This document shows, piece after piece, positions 32,085 to 40,236 of a stretch of 49,168 nt of DNA. The stretch's first letter is position 1. Each line of letters begins with the position of its first letter. Source of the stretch: an uncultured Ruminococcus sp. (GTDB taxonomy: Bacteria; Bacillota; Clostridia; Oscillospirales; CAG-272); assembly GCA_902797125.1 (NCBI GenBank), contig CADBRS010000182.1, forward strand, positions 1 through 49,168. Reading direction: 5' to 3'. Both the position numbers and the translations under genes were made by a program. Under the pieces are notes generated by a model that saw nothing but the letters and a program-made list of their open reading frames with translations, did not search any database and was not told where the DNA came from.

Positions 32085-33583
32085 ACATTTTTCCTCCTGA
32101 CCAGAATAATCACTCCGCAAGCGACCACGATCAGCGCAGGAACGGCGGTCAAGATGACCGTCCAACGAGCCATGGCAGCTGTCGTGATACTGTGAATTGT
32201 GGAATCTGAGAACGGCTTGTAATCGATGTCGATCATCACGTCCTGTTTGCCCATGCCGATACAGATCCGCTGGATGACTTCGCGGTTGCCGAAAACGACC
32301 GACATCATGTAGTCTTCGGAAGCAGAAGCGGAAGACGTGCTGACCAGAAGTTTGGCTCCGGTGGCATCATTGGATGAAATCGTCATCAGGTTGAATGCCT
32401 CTCCGCTTCTGACCAAAGCACCGGCAGACCAGGCTTCTGCATTGGCGTTCGAGACGAAAACAGGGTCGGCTTTGACGGCCGGGTTCTTGTCTGTGATTTG
32501 CATAGCCGTGGCATTTTTGAAAATCACACTTTGCTGGTAAGCGGCTGTAGTCATCTGAGCAAGCCATTCCGAGCCCAGACCGGTCGCTGCGATCTTGCCC
32601 ACGATCGTTGAGCCGTCCGATGTAAGAGACGCAGACGGATCCTTGATCATGTAAGGATAACTGGTCCCTTCGGAATTGGTATGGCGAAGCATCTCGACGT
32701 TCCAGTCAGAGAGAAACGCCTCCAGATTGGGAAGATTCTGCATGGAATCCGAAAGAAAGACCATCATCTTTCCTCCCTCAGCCATGTAGGCATCCAGTTT
32801 GACTCTTTCATCCATCTGGGATACACCGTCTGCGATCGTCAGGTCTGCAGTCGGATTAAAGAGCAGAAGCAAGTCGCATTTGTCGGGAATTGCTTCCTGT
32901 AAAAGATTCAGATAGGACAAAGTATAGCCTGCGTCGACAAGGGTCATCAGCAGTTGCGTATCATAATATGTTTCGCCGTGATTGGTCGTCAGGTAGCATG
33001 TCGCCTTGTCCTGACTCAGCAACCCGACGATGGCAGAGGCGAATTTTGAATCGCCGTTATAGCCGACAGGATTCTCGCTGTCCGCGGCCAGAAAATGGAA
33101 GAACTCATTGAGGCGTAACACTCTGAAACCGTGTTCTCCGCAATCGATGACCACCATCGTCGACTGCAAACGGCCAAACTGTTCTTTGTAGATTTTCACG
33201 CTTTCCGGATAAGTCCAGATATCGATCCAGGAAACGGAGATATACTCGGGAAGCAGTCCCTCCAAAGACTTTGCCGTATTGTAGACATACCGCTGGGTCA
33301 CTTCGCTGTTCAGATTGTCTGGCGAATCCAGGAAAATTATGCGGATAGGCTTGACCTGATCGGAAGGAGCCGTCAACTTCGGGATCGTTTCTTTCAGTTG
33401 ATCGGCGCAGTCGTCAGACAGGGAGTAGATTGCGTTCTCGGTCATGTCAATATACCAGAGGAATTTGTTGGCAAATCCCTGGAACAGTACGTTGAACAGA
33501 ATGACCAGCGCGATCAGAACGATCGTCAGTACGATGGACAATCCCCCGAATCCGGCCTTTTTTCGCTGCATGATATTGATCAT
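32081..33583 (-). CDS. GldG-family ABC-system auxiliary protein (first copy)
   Basis: A 500-residue protein with membrane segments near both ends (about 12-34 and 475-497) and an extracytoplasmic domain between them. It has the same plan as its downstream neighbour: FLWYIDMTENAIYSLSDDCADQL, then a TTNHGETYYD motif. Such proteins (DUF7088 and the ABC_transp_aux region) are the third component of gliding-motility-type ABC transporters in Bacteroidetes; in non-gliding Clostridia their role is unknown. GGAGG lies 13 nt before the ATG, a rather wide spacing. It follows the ABC-2 permease gene by 21 nt. Confidence 0.87.
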   Translation of the reverse strand: MINIMQRKKAGFGGLSIVLTIVLIALVILFNVLFQGFANKFLWYIDMTENAIYSLSDDCADQLKETIPKLTAPSDQVKPIRIIFLDSPDNLNSEVTQRYVYNTAKSLEGLLPEYISVSWIDIWTYPESVKIYKEQFGRLQSTMVVIDCGEHGFRVLRLNEFFHFLAADSENPVGYNGDSKFASAIVGLLSQDKATCYLTTNHGETYYDTQLLMTLVDAGYTLSYLNLLQEAIPDKCDLLLLFNPTADLTIADGVSQMDERVKLDAYMAEGGKMMVFLSDSMQNLPNLEAFLSDWNVEMLRHTNSEGTSYPYMIKDPSASLTSDGSTIVGKIAATGLGSEWLAQMTTAAYQQSVIFKNATAMQITDKNPAVKADPVFVSNANAEAWSAGALVRSGEAFNLMTISSNDATGAKLLVSTSSASASEDYMMSVVFGNREVIQRICIGMGKQDVMIDIDYKPFSDSTIHSITTAAMARWTVILTAVPALIVVACGVIILVRRKNV

Positions 33584-33604
33584 AATTCGGTCATATCCTC
33601 CGTA

Positions 33605-34381
33605 TCAGCCCCAGCGACGCTTGTCGTACACCCGGACGGTCAGGAACAGAAACACAAAGGCCAGTGAAATATAGTAGATCATCGCGCTGAAATCGAACAC
33701 GCCGTAGCTGAACGTTGAGAATCTGCTGAGTACAGAGATCCAGTCAATAATAGCGCGGATCACATAGGAAGAGATGATTTGCTGACCATCCGAATCTTTC
33801 AGAGAGTTGAGCAGATTCAGAAAAACCATCGCGGCAATGACGCCGATCGTAATCACGGCAGCAGACAGCTGATTCTCGGTCAGTGCTGAAATGAAAGTAC
33901 CGATAGCCAGGAAAGCTGCGCCGAGGAGAAGCAGTGCGAAGAAAGAACCGAAAATCTGCCCGGTCACAGGTCCGATCTGAGTCGAAGAATAGGATGTCCC
34001 CGCACGCTCGATGTTTCCGTAGACATAGATCGGGATAAAATTGATGCAGGAAAACAACATGGATCCCACAAACAATGTCAGGGCAGCCAGATATTTTCCC
34101 AAAACCATACCCGTTATCGTTACCGGAGCCGTCAAAAGCAATTGCTCCGTTTTCAATTTGCGCTCTTCGGCAAACAGACGCATGGTCAGAAGAGGGATCA
34201 GAATGATGAAAGCAAAAATCATGTATCTGAAATAACTGCTCGTGTTGTAGGATGCGGCCACGATAGTGGTGTAACAACACAGCACGGCAGAAAAGACGAG
34301 AAAAACACCCAGATAAACATACCCTATCGGGTTAATGAAGAATGATCTAAGCTCTTTTTTGTATATTGCGAACATATTCAA
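33605..34381 (-). CDS. ABC-2-type permease, GldF-like
   Basis: A 258-residue membrane protein with six hydrophobic segments. The opening FAIYKKELRSFFINPIGY is the typical cytoplasmic amphipathic start of GldF/ABC-2 permeases, and RLFAEERKLKTEQLLLTAPV is the loop that contacts the ATPase. The ATG overlaps the stop of the GldA-type ATPase gene (ATGA). It forms the membrane channel of the cluster; the substrate is unknown. Confidence 0.92.
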   Translation of the reverse strand: MNMFAIYKKELRSFFINPIGYVYLGVFLVFSAVLCCYTTIVAASYNTSSYFRYMIFAFIILIPLLTMRLFAEERKLKTEQLLLTAPVTITGMVLGKYLAALTLFVGSMLFSCINFIPIYVYGNIERAGTSYSSTQIGPVTGQIFGSFFALLLLGAAFLAIGTFISALTENQLSAAVITIGVIAAMVFLNLLNSLKDSDGQQIISSYVIRAIIDWISVLSRFSTFSYGVFDFSAMIYYISLAFVFLFLTVRVYDKRRWG

Positions 34382-35535
34382 TCCTCCTTTCCTTCGGCTC
34401 CGGGCTGTCCGGTTCCGTCATCATGATAGTCTTCCTGATCCTCATCCAAGTTGGAGAGACCGATCGAAGACTGACTCTCCCGGCGTTTCTTCGCTTCGTC
34501 CACCATCTCGTTGGCCATGGCAGCTTCAAGCGTCGTCCTGCCCCGTCCGCGTTCACCGCGGCGCACGGCCTTTCTTTCGCGCTCCCGTTCGACGGTTCCC
34601 TTGCTGGATTGGTCAACAACGGTGATGAAGATATCTTCAAGACTGACGCCCAGCGCTTCCAGACCGATGATCGGCCAGTTCTTGGCAGACATTTCATAGA
34701 ACAGCTTTTTCCGAACGTCCGTCCCTGCTTCACTTTCGATCATGTAAGTATATGCGTCTCCGTCCCGCTCAGCCAAAACATCTGCATAAGCGATGCCGGA
34801 CATGTTTTTCAGGGCGGACAGCACCTCTTTCTGAGGTCCGGAAATCTTGACGTTGAAGCGCCGGTTGTTCTCTACGATCCGGGCAATATTTTCGGTTTTC
34901 TCATCAGCCACGATCTTGCCTTTGTTGATGATGATGATCCTGTCACAGACGGCCTGCACTTCCTGAAGAATGTGAGTGCTCAGGATGACGGTATGCTCCT
35001 TGCCCAGCGTTCTGATCAGATTCCTGATCTCGATGATCTGCTTGGGATCCAGACCGACAGTGGGTTCGTCAAAGATAATGACCTGAGGGTTTCCGACCAG
35101 AGCCCCAGCGATACCGACACGCTGTCTGTATCCTTTGGACAAGTTGCGAATCACACGGTTGAGCACATCCTGAACTTTGACGACTTCGCAAATCTCTTGT
35201 ATGTGTGCCGCCCTGTCCAGAGTGCACCCCTTGATGTTGTAGTTAAAATTCAGGAACTCTTTTACAGTCATATCCAGATAAAGCGGCGGCTGCTCGGGAA
35301 GATAGCCGATCAGCTTTTTGGCTTCCAGCGGATGGCTCAAAATGTCGATGCCTGCTATGGAAGCACGACCTGCCGTAGAGGAAATATACCCAGTCAAAAT
35401 ATTCATCGTGGTAGATTTTCCGGCGCCGTTAGGCCCCAAGAACCCGACGATCTCACCTTTTTCAACTTCGAAACTGATATCGTCGACAGCACAATTAGAG
35501 CCGTAGTTTTTAACGAGATGCTCGATCTTGATCAT
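34378..35535 (-). CDS. ABC transporter ATPase, GldA-like, with charged C-terminal tail
   Basis: A 385-residue ATPase. All motifs are intact: Walker A GPNGAGKST, Q-loop GYLPEQPPLY, signature LSKGYRQR, Walker B with DEPT, D-loop GLDP and switch His in STHILQEV. The normal GldA/CcmA-type protein ends at about residue 315, near EDIFITVV. A further 70 or so residues are highly charged (Arg/Glu-rich, then Asp/Glu/Gly-rich), probably disordered. The ATG at 35535 is chosen because homology starts at MIKIEHLVKNYG and GAAAGGA precedes it. First gene of the seven-gene minus-strand unit, with its own promoter. Confidence 0.93.
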   Translation of the reverse strand: MIKIEHLVKNYGSNCAVDDISFEVEKGEIVGFLGPNGAGKSTTMNILTGYISSTAGRASIAGIDILSHPLEAKKLIGYLPEQPPLYLDMTVKEFLNFNYNIKGCTLDRAAHIQEICEVVKVQDVLNRVIRNLSKGYRQRVGIAGALVGNPQVIIFDEPTVGLDPKQIIEIRNLIRTLGKEHTVILSTHILQEVQAVCDRIIIINKGKIVADEKTENIARIVENNRRFNVKISGPQKEVLSALKNMSGIAYADVLAERDGDAYTYMIESEAGTDVRKKLFYEMSAKNWPIIGLEALGVSLEDIFITVVDQSSKGTVERERERKAVRRGERGRGRTTLEAAMANEMVDEAKKRRESQSSIGLSNLDEDQEDYHDDGTGQPGAEGKED

Positions 35536-35622
35536 TTTTGAATCCTTTCCGGAATGGTTTAACAATCTCAAACTGAACGCGTTCACCCGAGTGTTTCGCG
35601 TGCGCGCCCAAATATTCATTAT

Positions 35623-35652
35623 ATTATACTACTCTAAAGCCAACAATTTCAA
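35623..35652 (-). promoter_or_regulatory. Promoter of the GldA-F-G-G-DUF4340 unit
   Basis: Minus strand: TTGAAA (35652-35647), 18-nt spacer, TATAAT (35628-35623). Divergent from the cca promoter. Confidence 0.72.
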
Positions 35653-35659
35653 GATACCT

Positions 35660-35688
35660 TTCCACATATCCTCGGAAAATGGTATAAT
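35660..35688 (+). promoter_or_regulatory. cca promoter
   Basis: -10 TATAAT (35683-35688) with a weak -35 TTCCAC (35660-35665) and 17-nt spacer. The likely start lies about 28 nt before the ATG. Confidence 0.6.
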
Positions 35689-35723
35689 AAGCACATCATC
35701 ATTCACCTGATTTTGGAGTTGTC

Positions 35724-36920
35724 ATGTTACACATTTACGAGCTTGTGGATCTTTTAAATAAACAGAACTGCAAGCCTTACTATGTAGGCGGATGCGTTCG
35801 CGACAAATATCTGGGTCGAAAGCCTTCCGACTACGACCTGACAGTTGAAGCCCTGCCGGAAAAAATCTGTGAGGTGCTGAATGCTGCCGGGCTGACGCCG
35901 GATACCGACGGGATCGCCTTTGGAACGGTGACGGTCGGAACGGCAGAGGGACTGATCGAGATCACCACGCATCGCAAAGACGGCGCTTATAAAGACTCCA
36001 GAAAACCTGAGACTGTCACATTTACCTCAGACTTATCCCAAGATCTGGCCCGCAGGGATTTCACGATCAACGCGATGGCTATGACTCCTGACGGATCGCT
36101 GATCGATCCCTTCAACGGTTTATCCGACTTGAAGAAATCTTTGCTCAGATGTGTCGGGGATGCCGCCGTGCGCTTTGAGGAAGATGCTCTCCGTATGCTC
36201 CGTGCCGCCCGTTTTGTGTCCAAACTCGATTTGGAACCGGATCCTGATCTGCTGGCGGGAATGAAGCAACGCGCAGCAGGCGTTGCCGCATTGTCAGATG
36301 CCCGCGTCGGCTCGGAACTGACCGGGATGTGGCTGTCAGATCATCCGGAAAAAGGATATCGCCTGCTCGTGGAAACGGGTCTCTGGCCGGTTTTGTTCCC
36401 CGGCTTGAACATTGATTCTGATATGGATGCATTGGCGTCTATGCCCCGTTCATTGGTACCCAGACTGTCCTTTGTCCTTTGGGGTCAGTCGACCAACCCT
36501 GTTTATCAATTTTTGAGACGAATGGCGCTTCCCAAAAATCTGTTTGATGACGTTCTGCTTGTCACAACTGCCGAAAAAATCGAATTATACCCTGATCCCA
36601 AAGCCCTGAGGCGTCAAATCAGAACGTATGGAGATTTACTCTTGGATGTGGTTGCTGTCCGTTCCGCCCGAGGCGAGGATATGGACTCGGTCAAAACGAT
36701 CGTTCAGCATGAACTGGACATCAAATCCTGTGTCACGATTGCAGGCTTGCAAGTTTCCGGCGATGATCTGATGGAATTAGGCTTTCCCGCAGGCAGGGGC
36801 ATCGGCATCACATTGTCCTACCTTCTGGACAGGGTCATGGATGACCCCGCTTTGAACCAGAAAGAAAAGCTTTTGTCGATCGCCTCGGAGTTTGGAAAAA
36901 CAGAAGGATATCTATTTTAG
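35724..36920 (+). CDS. cca: CCA tRNA nucleotidyltransferase
   Basis: A 398-residue class II nucleotidyltransferase that adds or repairs the 3' CCA of tRNAs using CTP and ATP. The head domain shows YYVGGCVRD (19-27) and the metal-binding DYD (36-38). RRDFTINAMA is the next family block, followed by the RFEEDALRMLRAARF helix of the neck domain. The two tRNA genes about 0.7 kb downstream do not encode CCA, so this enzyme is needed for them. TTGGAGTTGTC precedes the ATG. It is followed by a HAD hydrolase gene. Confidence 0.95.
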   Translation: MLHIYELVDLLNKQNCKPYYVGGCVRDKYLGRKPSDYDLTVEALPEKICEVLNAAGLTPDTDGIAFGTVTVGTAEGLIEITTHRKDGAYKDSRKPETVTFTSDLSQDLARRDFTINAMAMTPDGSLIDPFNGLSDLKKSLLRCVGDAAVRFEEDALRMLRAARFVSKLDLEPDPDLLAGMKQRAAGVAALSDARVGSELTGMWLSDHPEKGYRLLVETGLWPVLFPGLNIDSDMDALASMPRSLVPRLSFVLWGQSTNPVYQFLRRMALPKNLFDDVLLVTTAEKIELYPDPKALRRQIRTYGDLLLDVVAVRSARGEDMDSVKTIVQHELDIKSCVTIAGLQVSGDDLMELGFPAGRGIGITLSYLLDRVMDDPALNQKEKLLSIASEFGKTEGYLF

Positions 36921-36933
36921 CAGGTGGCAGATC

Positions 36934-37551
36934 ATGATAAATAATATCATTTTTGATATCGGAAATGTACTGATTCATTTTGACTGGAAAGGGTTTTTGA
37001 GAAAGCAGAACGCAAGCCAGGAAGATATTCGAATCGTTGGAGAAAAAGCCGTTCACTCCCCTCTTTGGCGCACATTGGACGAAAACAAGGTTCCTTTTAA
37101 CGAGATCAAACAGGCCTTGAAAGACGCAGTGGGCCCGCAGCGTGAGCACTGGATCGAATTGATGCTCGACTACTATTCGGGGCTCTGTTCGACTCTTCCC
37201 TACACACTGCCCTGGCTGTCTTCGCTGAAAAGCCGCGGATACAAAATCTTTGTGCTTTCCAATTTCTCACAGAACGGTTTCCTGAAGGCCAAGCCCTATT
37301 TTCCTTTTTTGAAATATGCCGACGGATATTTGATTTCTTACGAAGTCAAACTGATGAAACCGGATAAGGCCATATATCTTGCACTTTGTCAGAAATACGG
37401 CCTTGATCCTGCCGAATGCGTGATGATCGATGATTTGGAGGAGAATGTTTCCGGGGCTCGACAGGCCGGCATGAAAGGACTTGTTTTCAAATCGTTCAAA
37501 ACTCCAGAAAAATATCAGCGCGAGCTGGACCAGCTTCTCTCCGAAGGATAA
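36934..37551 (+). CDS. HAD-superfamily hydrolase (YihX-like, subfamily IA)
   Basis: A 205-residue phosphatase-like protein. Motif I is FDIGNVLIHFDW, with nucleophile Asp8 and the N-G variant typical of YihX-type sugar phosphatases. Motif II is VLSNFS, motif III is the Lys in KLMKPDKAIY, and motif IV is MIDDLEENV. The substrate is unknown; YihX relatives act on glucose 1-phosphate. The ATG at 36934 is chosen because AGGTGG precedes it and homology begins there; the longer frame from 36892 lies inside cca. It starts 13 nt after the cca stop. Confidence 0.9.
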   Translation: MINNIIFDIGNVLIHFDWKGFLRKQNASQEDIRIVGEKAVHSPLWRTLDENKVPFNEIKQALKDAVGPQREHWIELMLDYYSGLCSTLPYTLPWLSSLKSRGYKIFVLSNFSQNGFLKAKPYFPFLKYADGYLISYEVKLMKPDKAIYLALCQKYGLDPAECVMIDDLEENVSGARQAGMKGLVFKSFKTPEKYQRELDQLLSEG

Positions 37552-37584
37552 AAAAACAGGGCCACCGCTATTGCAGTAACCCTA
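37551..37584 (-). terminator. Terminator of the tRNA-Thr/tRNA-Tyr unit
   Basis: Minus-strand stem AGGGTTACTG / CGGTGGCCCT (10 bp with three G-U pairs) with a 6-nt loop, then GT7. It begins just after tRNA-Tyr and overlaps the end of the convergent HAD gene. Confidence 0.78.
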
Positions 37585-37589
37585 TTAGA

Positions 37590-37671
37590 TGGGGGATGGT
37601 GGATTCGGACCACCGAAGTCAGTGACAACAGATTTACAGTCTGCCCCCTTTGGCCGCTCGGGAAATCCCCC
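37590..37671 (-). tRNA. tRNA-Tyr (anticodon GUA)
   Basis: 82 nt with a long variable arm, as in class II tRNAs. Acceptor GGGGGAT / ATCCCCC, D-arm CCCGAGCGGCCAAAGGGGG, anticodon loop CTGTAAATC (anticodon GTA), T-arm GGTGGTCCGAATCCACC, discriminator A. The 3' CCA is not encoded. Confidence 0.96.
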
Positions 37672-37677
37672 ACGATA

Positions 37678-37749
37678 AGCTGGTGATCGGAGTCGAACCA
37701 ACAACCTGCTGATTACAAATCAGCTGCTCTGCCATTGAGCCACACCAGC
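37678..37749 (-). tRNA. tRNA-Thr (anticodon UGU)
   Basis: 72 nt. Acceptor GCTGGTG / CACCAGC, D-arm with GCTCAATGGCAGAGC, anticodon loop TTTGTAA (anticodon TGT), T-loop GGTTCGACTCC, discriminator T. The 3' CCA is not encoded. It is the first gene of the two-tRNA unit, 6 nt upstream of tRNA-Tyr. Confidence 0.96.
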
Positions 37750-37769
37750 GTTTTTGGCTAACACGCGGG

Positions 37770-37798
37770 ATTTTATCACAAAAGCGTGTGGTTGTCAA
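37770..37798 (-). promoter_or_regulatory. Promoter of the tRNA-Thr/tRNA-Tyr unit
   Basis: Minus strand: TTGACA (37798-37793), 17-nt spacer, TAAAAT (37775-37770). An inverted repeat ACACGC / GCGTGT (37789-37784 and 37766-37761) flanks the -10. Confidence 0.85.
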
Positions 37799-37818
37799 GT
37801 CTTTTTTGAATCTTTTTA

Positions 37819-37845
37819 AGCCCGGCTGGTCCAGCCGGGCTTTTT
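37819..37845 (+). terminator. Strong hairpin with plus-strand U-tract, downstream of greA
   Basis: Perfect 10-bp stem AGCCCGGCTG / CAGCCGGGCT with a 3-nt loop, followed by T5 on the plus strand only. On the minus strand (after greA) the 3' side reads TTAAAAAG, so as a greA terminator it would be poor. It may instead stop plus-strand transcription from cca-HAD that has run antisense through the tRNA genes. Confidence 0.5.
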
Positions 37846-37863
37846 CGGTTGTCCGATCATTTT

Positions 37864-38382
37864 TTAATACGAAGAAATCGGAAGATTCTCATCATCCTTT
37901 CCCTTCTTGATGATGACAATCTTGATCGGGTAGGCAGTTGTATCGTTTACGTGAACCATGACTGTTTCCCCCTCGTATTTCCCGAGAAGCGCTTTTCCAA
38001 CGGGCGATTCTTTGGAAATGCAATCATTGAAAACATCATTGCGTAACGTCGTAACGATCCGAATTTCTCTTGTCTCCCATTCGGACTCCGGAACTCCTTT
38101 TTCGGGATACTGGATCGTAATGAAATCGAACAGTCCGACCACACCCTCAACGGATTTCGTGTCAATGACCTTGGCTGTTTTGATCATATTTTCCAAGTAC
38201 CTGATACGGCTCCTGACCGCGTTGATTTCGCGCTTTGCCTGTCTGTACTCGTCATTTTCAGACAGATCTCCGAAGCCTTTTGCCGTCTTGACGTCATCTC
38301 TGAGTTTGGGCAGTTTGTTCCTGCATTCTTCAAGTTCCGCCTTCATTTTTTGAATGTCTACTTTTGTCAGTTCGTCATGCAT
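37864..38382 (-). CDS. greA: GreA/GreB-family transcript cleavage factor
   Basis: A 172-residue protein, slightly longer than Escherichia coli GreA (158). The N-terminal coiled coil (about 1-85) carries the acidic tip GDLSENDEY needed for RNA cleavage in the RNA polymerase secondary channel. The C-terminal FKBP-like domain follows, with the typical VGKALLGKYEGE region. It rescues backtracked polymerase. It starts 24 nt after the second exporter gene on the same strand, so is likely co-transcribed with the ABC exporter pair. Confidence 0.93.
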   Translation of the reverse strand: MHDELTKVDIQKMKAELEECRNKLPKLRDDVKTAKGFGDLSENDEYRQAKREINAVRSRIRYLENMIKTAKVIDTKSVEGVVGLFDFITIQYPEKGVPESEWETREIRIVTTLRNDVFNDCISKESPVGKALLGKYEGETVMVHVNDTTAYPIKIVIIKKGKDDENLPISSY

Positions 38383-38406
38383 ATCGCGTCTGTTCTCCTT
38401 AAAATG

Positions 38407-40236
38407 TCACTCCTGAAATTGTGAATAATACAATACTCTGTAAAAACTGGGTCTCGCCATCAATTCCTGATGAGTCCCGCTCTCCACGACATTGCCGTGG
38501 CGAACGACAAGAATCTTGTCCGCATGCTGGATGGTGGACAGCCGGTGGGCAATGATAAAACAGGTTTTTTCCGCCATCAGATTATCCATAGCTTCCCGCA
38601 CTGCGATCTCCGTACGGCTGTCGACGTTCGATGTCGCTTCATCAAGGATCAACAGCGGTGCCGTTGAAAGCATGGCCCGAGCAAACGTCAGCATTTGCTT
38701 CTGCCCTTTTGAAATGTTGATACCGTCATCAGAAAGTTCCGTCTCGTATCCGTTAGGCAGGGACTCAATGAAATTGTCGATCCTTGCCGCCTTGGCTGCG
38801 GCGCGGATCTCCTCGTCTGAAGCGTCCGGACGTCCGTATAAAATGTTATCCCGGACAGAACCGCAAAACAGCCACGTGTCCTGCAAAACCATGTTGTAGG
38901 CCAGTCTCATGCTCCGGCGAGTCAGCTGTTTGATCGGATATCCATCCATCCGGATTTCACCGCTGTCCACATCGTAAAAGCGCATCAACAGATTTATGAT
39001 CGTCGTCTTTCCCGCTCCGGTCGGCCCGACGATAGCGATCGTCTGCCCCGGTTCAACATGCAGATTCAGATCATGGATGATCGTTCTGTCGGGCAAATAT
39101 CCGAATGAAACGTTTTCAATATCGACAGCTCCGCGCGGCTCGGTCAGTTCCGAAGCATCCGGTGCGTCTTCCGGCTCGGTGATTTCATCCAGAATCCGGT
39201 ATACACGGTCTGCCGCCGCCATGGCGGATTGGATCTCGTTCGTAATATTGGCAAATTCGTTGATCGGTCCGGCAAACTTTCTGGAGTACTGAACGAATGA
39301 CGCGACGTCTCCCAGCCCGATCGTCAGAAGCGCCGGCCAGCCCGCGACAGCCAGTGTCCCCATGTAAAACGCGCTGCCCAGAATCGTGACGAGCGCGAGG
39401 GACAGATTGTTGATGAAATTGACCGTTGGTCCAATGATAACCGCTTTATAGTCGGCTTTGTAGTAAGCCTGAACTGCTTCCTCATTCCGTATGTCAAAAC
39501 GGCTGAGGATCTGTTCTTCTCGATGATATGTCTTGATGGTTTTTTGCCCTGACAGCATCTCTTCGGCATATCCGTTCAGTTCACCGAGTTTGGCGGATCT
39601 TTTGCTGAACAGCGGCCGGATCTTACGGGTCCTGTACCGGGTCGAAATCAGCGAGATCGGAACAGTAATCAGGAAAACACTCACCAAAACCGGCGAAATA
39701 ATGATCATCATGATAAAGGAACCGATCACGGTGACTGAACTGGCGCAAACCTGAAGCAGATCGTTCGAGAGTGAAGCGTTAATGGTGTCGATGTCGTAAG
39801 AAATATGGCTGACAATATCACCCGTCAAATGCTTGTCGAAGAATGAAACGGGCAGTTGCATCAGCTTCGCAAATACGTCTCTACGCATTGCATAGGTGAT
39901 CTTTTGACTGATCCGGATCATCAGCCGGGAAACGATCAGATTCAAAACACCCGCAATCAGGTAGAACAGGGCCATCAGCACACAAAAGTAAATCACTTTG
40001 TCCATGTCCGGGCCTTCTGCGAGCGCATCGATCGCATTTCCGGAAAGTTTCGGACCGATCAAAGCCAGGACATTCGCGGTCAACATCAGCACCAGGATTC
40101 CTGCGAGCTGGAACTTAAAAGGCCACAAATAAGTCTTTAGGGTCCGCTTCAATACAGCCTGTCGGGCCTGCTTGGATAATTTCGGGGCGTTTCCTTTGCC
40201 TTGACGCCGTCCGCCGATTTGAGAAGGATTATTCAT
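38407..40236 (-). CDS. ABC exporter, permease-ATPase fusion, second subunit of heterodimer
   Basis: A 609-residue half-transporter: a basic N-terminus, six membrane segments (about 35-330) and an ATPase domain. Walker A is GPTGAGKTT, Walker B ends LILDEATSNVD (catalytic Glu present), but the signature is ISKGQ instead of LSGGQ. The partner gene upstream has the opposite pattern, as in TM287/288-type heterodimers with one active and one degenerate ATP site. The ATG at 40236 is chosen because GGAGG lies 8 nt before it; it overlaps the partner by 8 nt. The likely substrates are drugs, peptides or lipids. Confidence 0.92.
   Translation of the reverse strand: MNNPSQIGGRRQGKGNAPKLSKQARQAVLKRTLKTYLWPFKFQLAGILVLMLTANVLALIGPKLSGNAIDALAEGPDMDKVIYFCVLMALFYLIAGVLNLIVSRLMIRISQKITYAMRRDVFAKLMQLPVSFFDKHLTGDIVSHISYDIDTINASLSNDLLQVCASSVTVIGSFIMMIIISPVLVSVFLITVPISLISTRYRTRKIRPLFSKRSAKLGELNGYAEEMLSGQKTIKTYHREEQILSRFDIRNEEAVQAYYKADYKAVIIGPTVNFINNLSLALVTILGSAFYMGTLAVAGWPALLTIGLGDVASFVQYSRKFAGPINEFANITNEIQSAMAAADRVYRILDEITEPEDAPDASELTEPRGAVDIENVSFGYLPDRTIIHDLNLHVEPGQTIAIVGPTGAGKTTIINLLMRFYDVDSGEIRMDGYPIKQLTRRSMRLAYNMVLQDTWLFCGSVRDNILYGRPDASDEEIRAAAKAARIDNFIESLPNGYETELSDDGINISKGQKQMLTFARAMLSTAPLLILDEATSNVDSRTEIAVREAMDNLMAEKTCFIIAHRLSTIQHADKILVVRHGNVVESGTHQELMARPSFYRVLYYSQFQE

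Noticed and set aside
34366..35541. Plus-strand frame (391 codons) opposite the GldA-like ATPase
   Set aside because: It mirrors a fully conserved ATPase gene and has no recognisable motifs.
37819..37845. Hairpin taken as the greA terminator
   Set aside because: On the minus strand the stem is followed by TTAAAAAG, with no run of U; the U-tract is on the plus strand.
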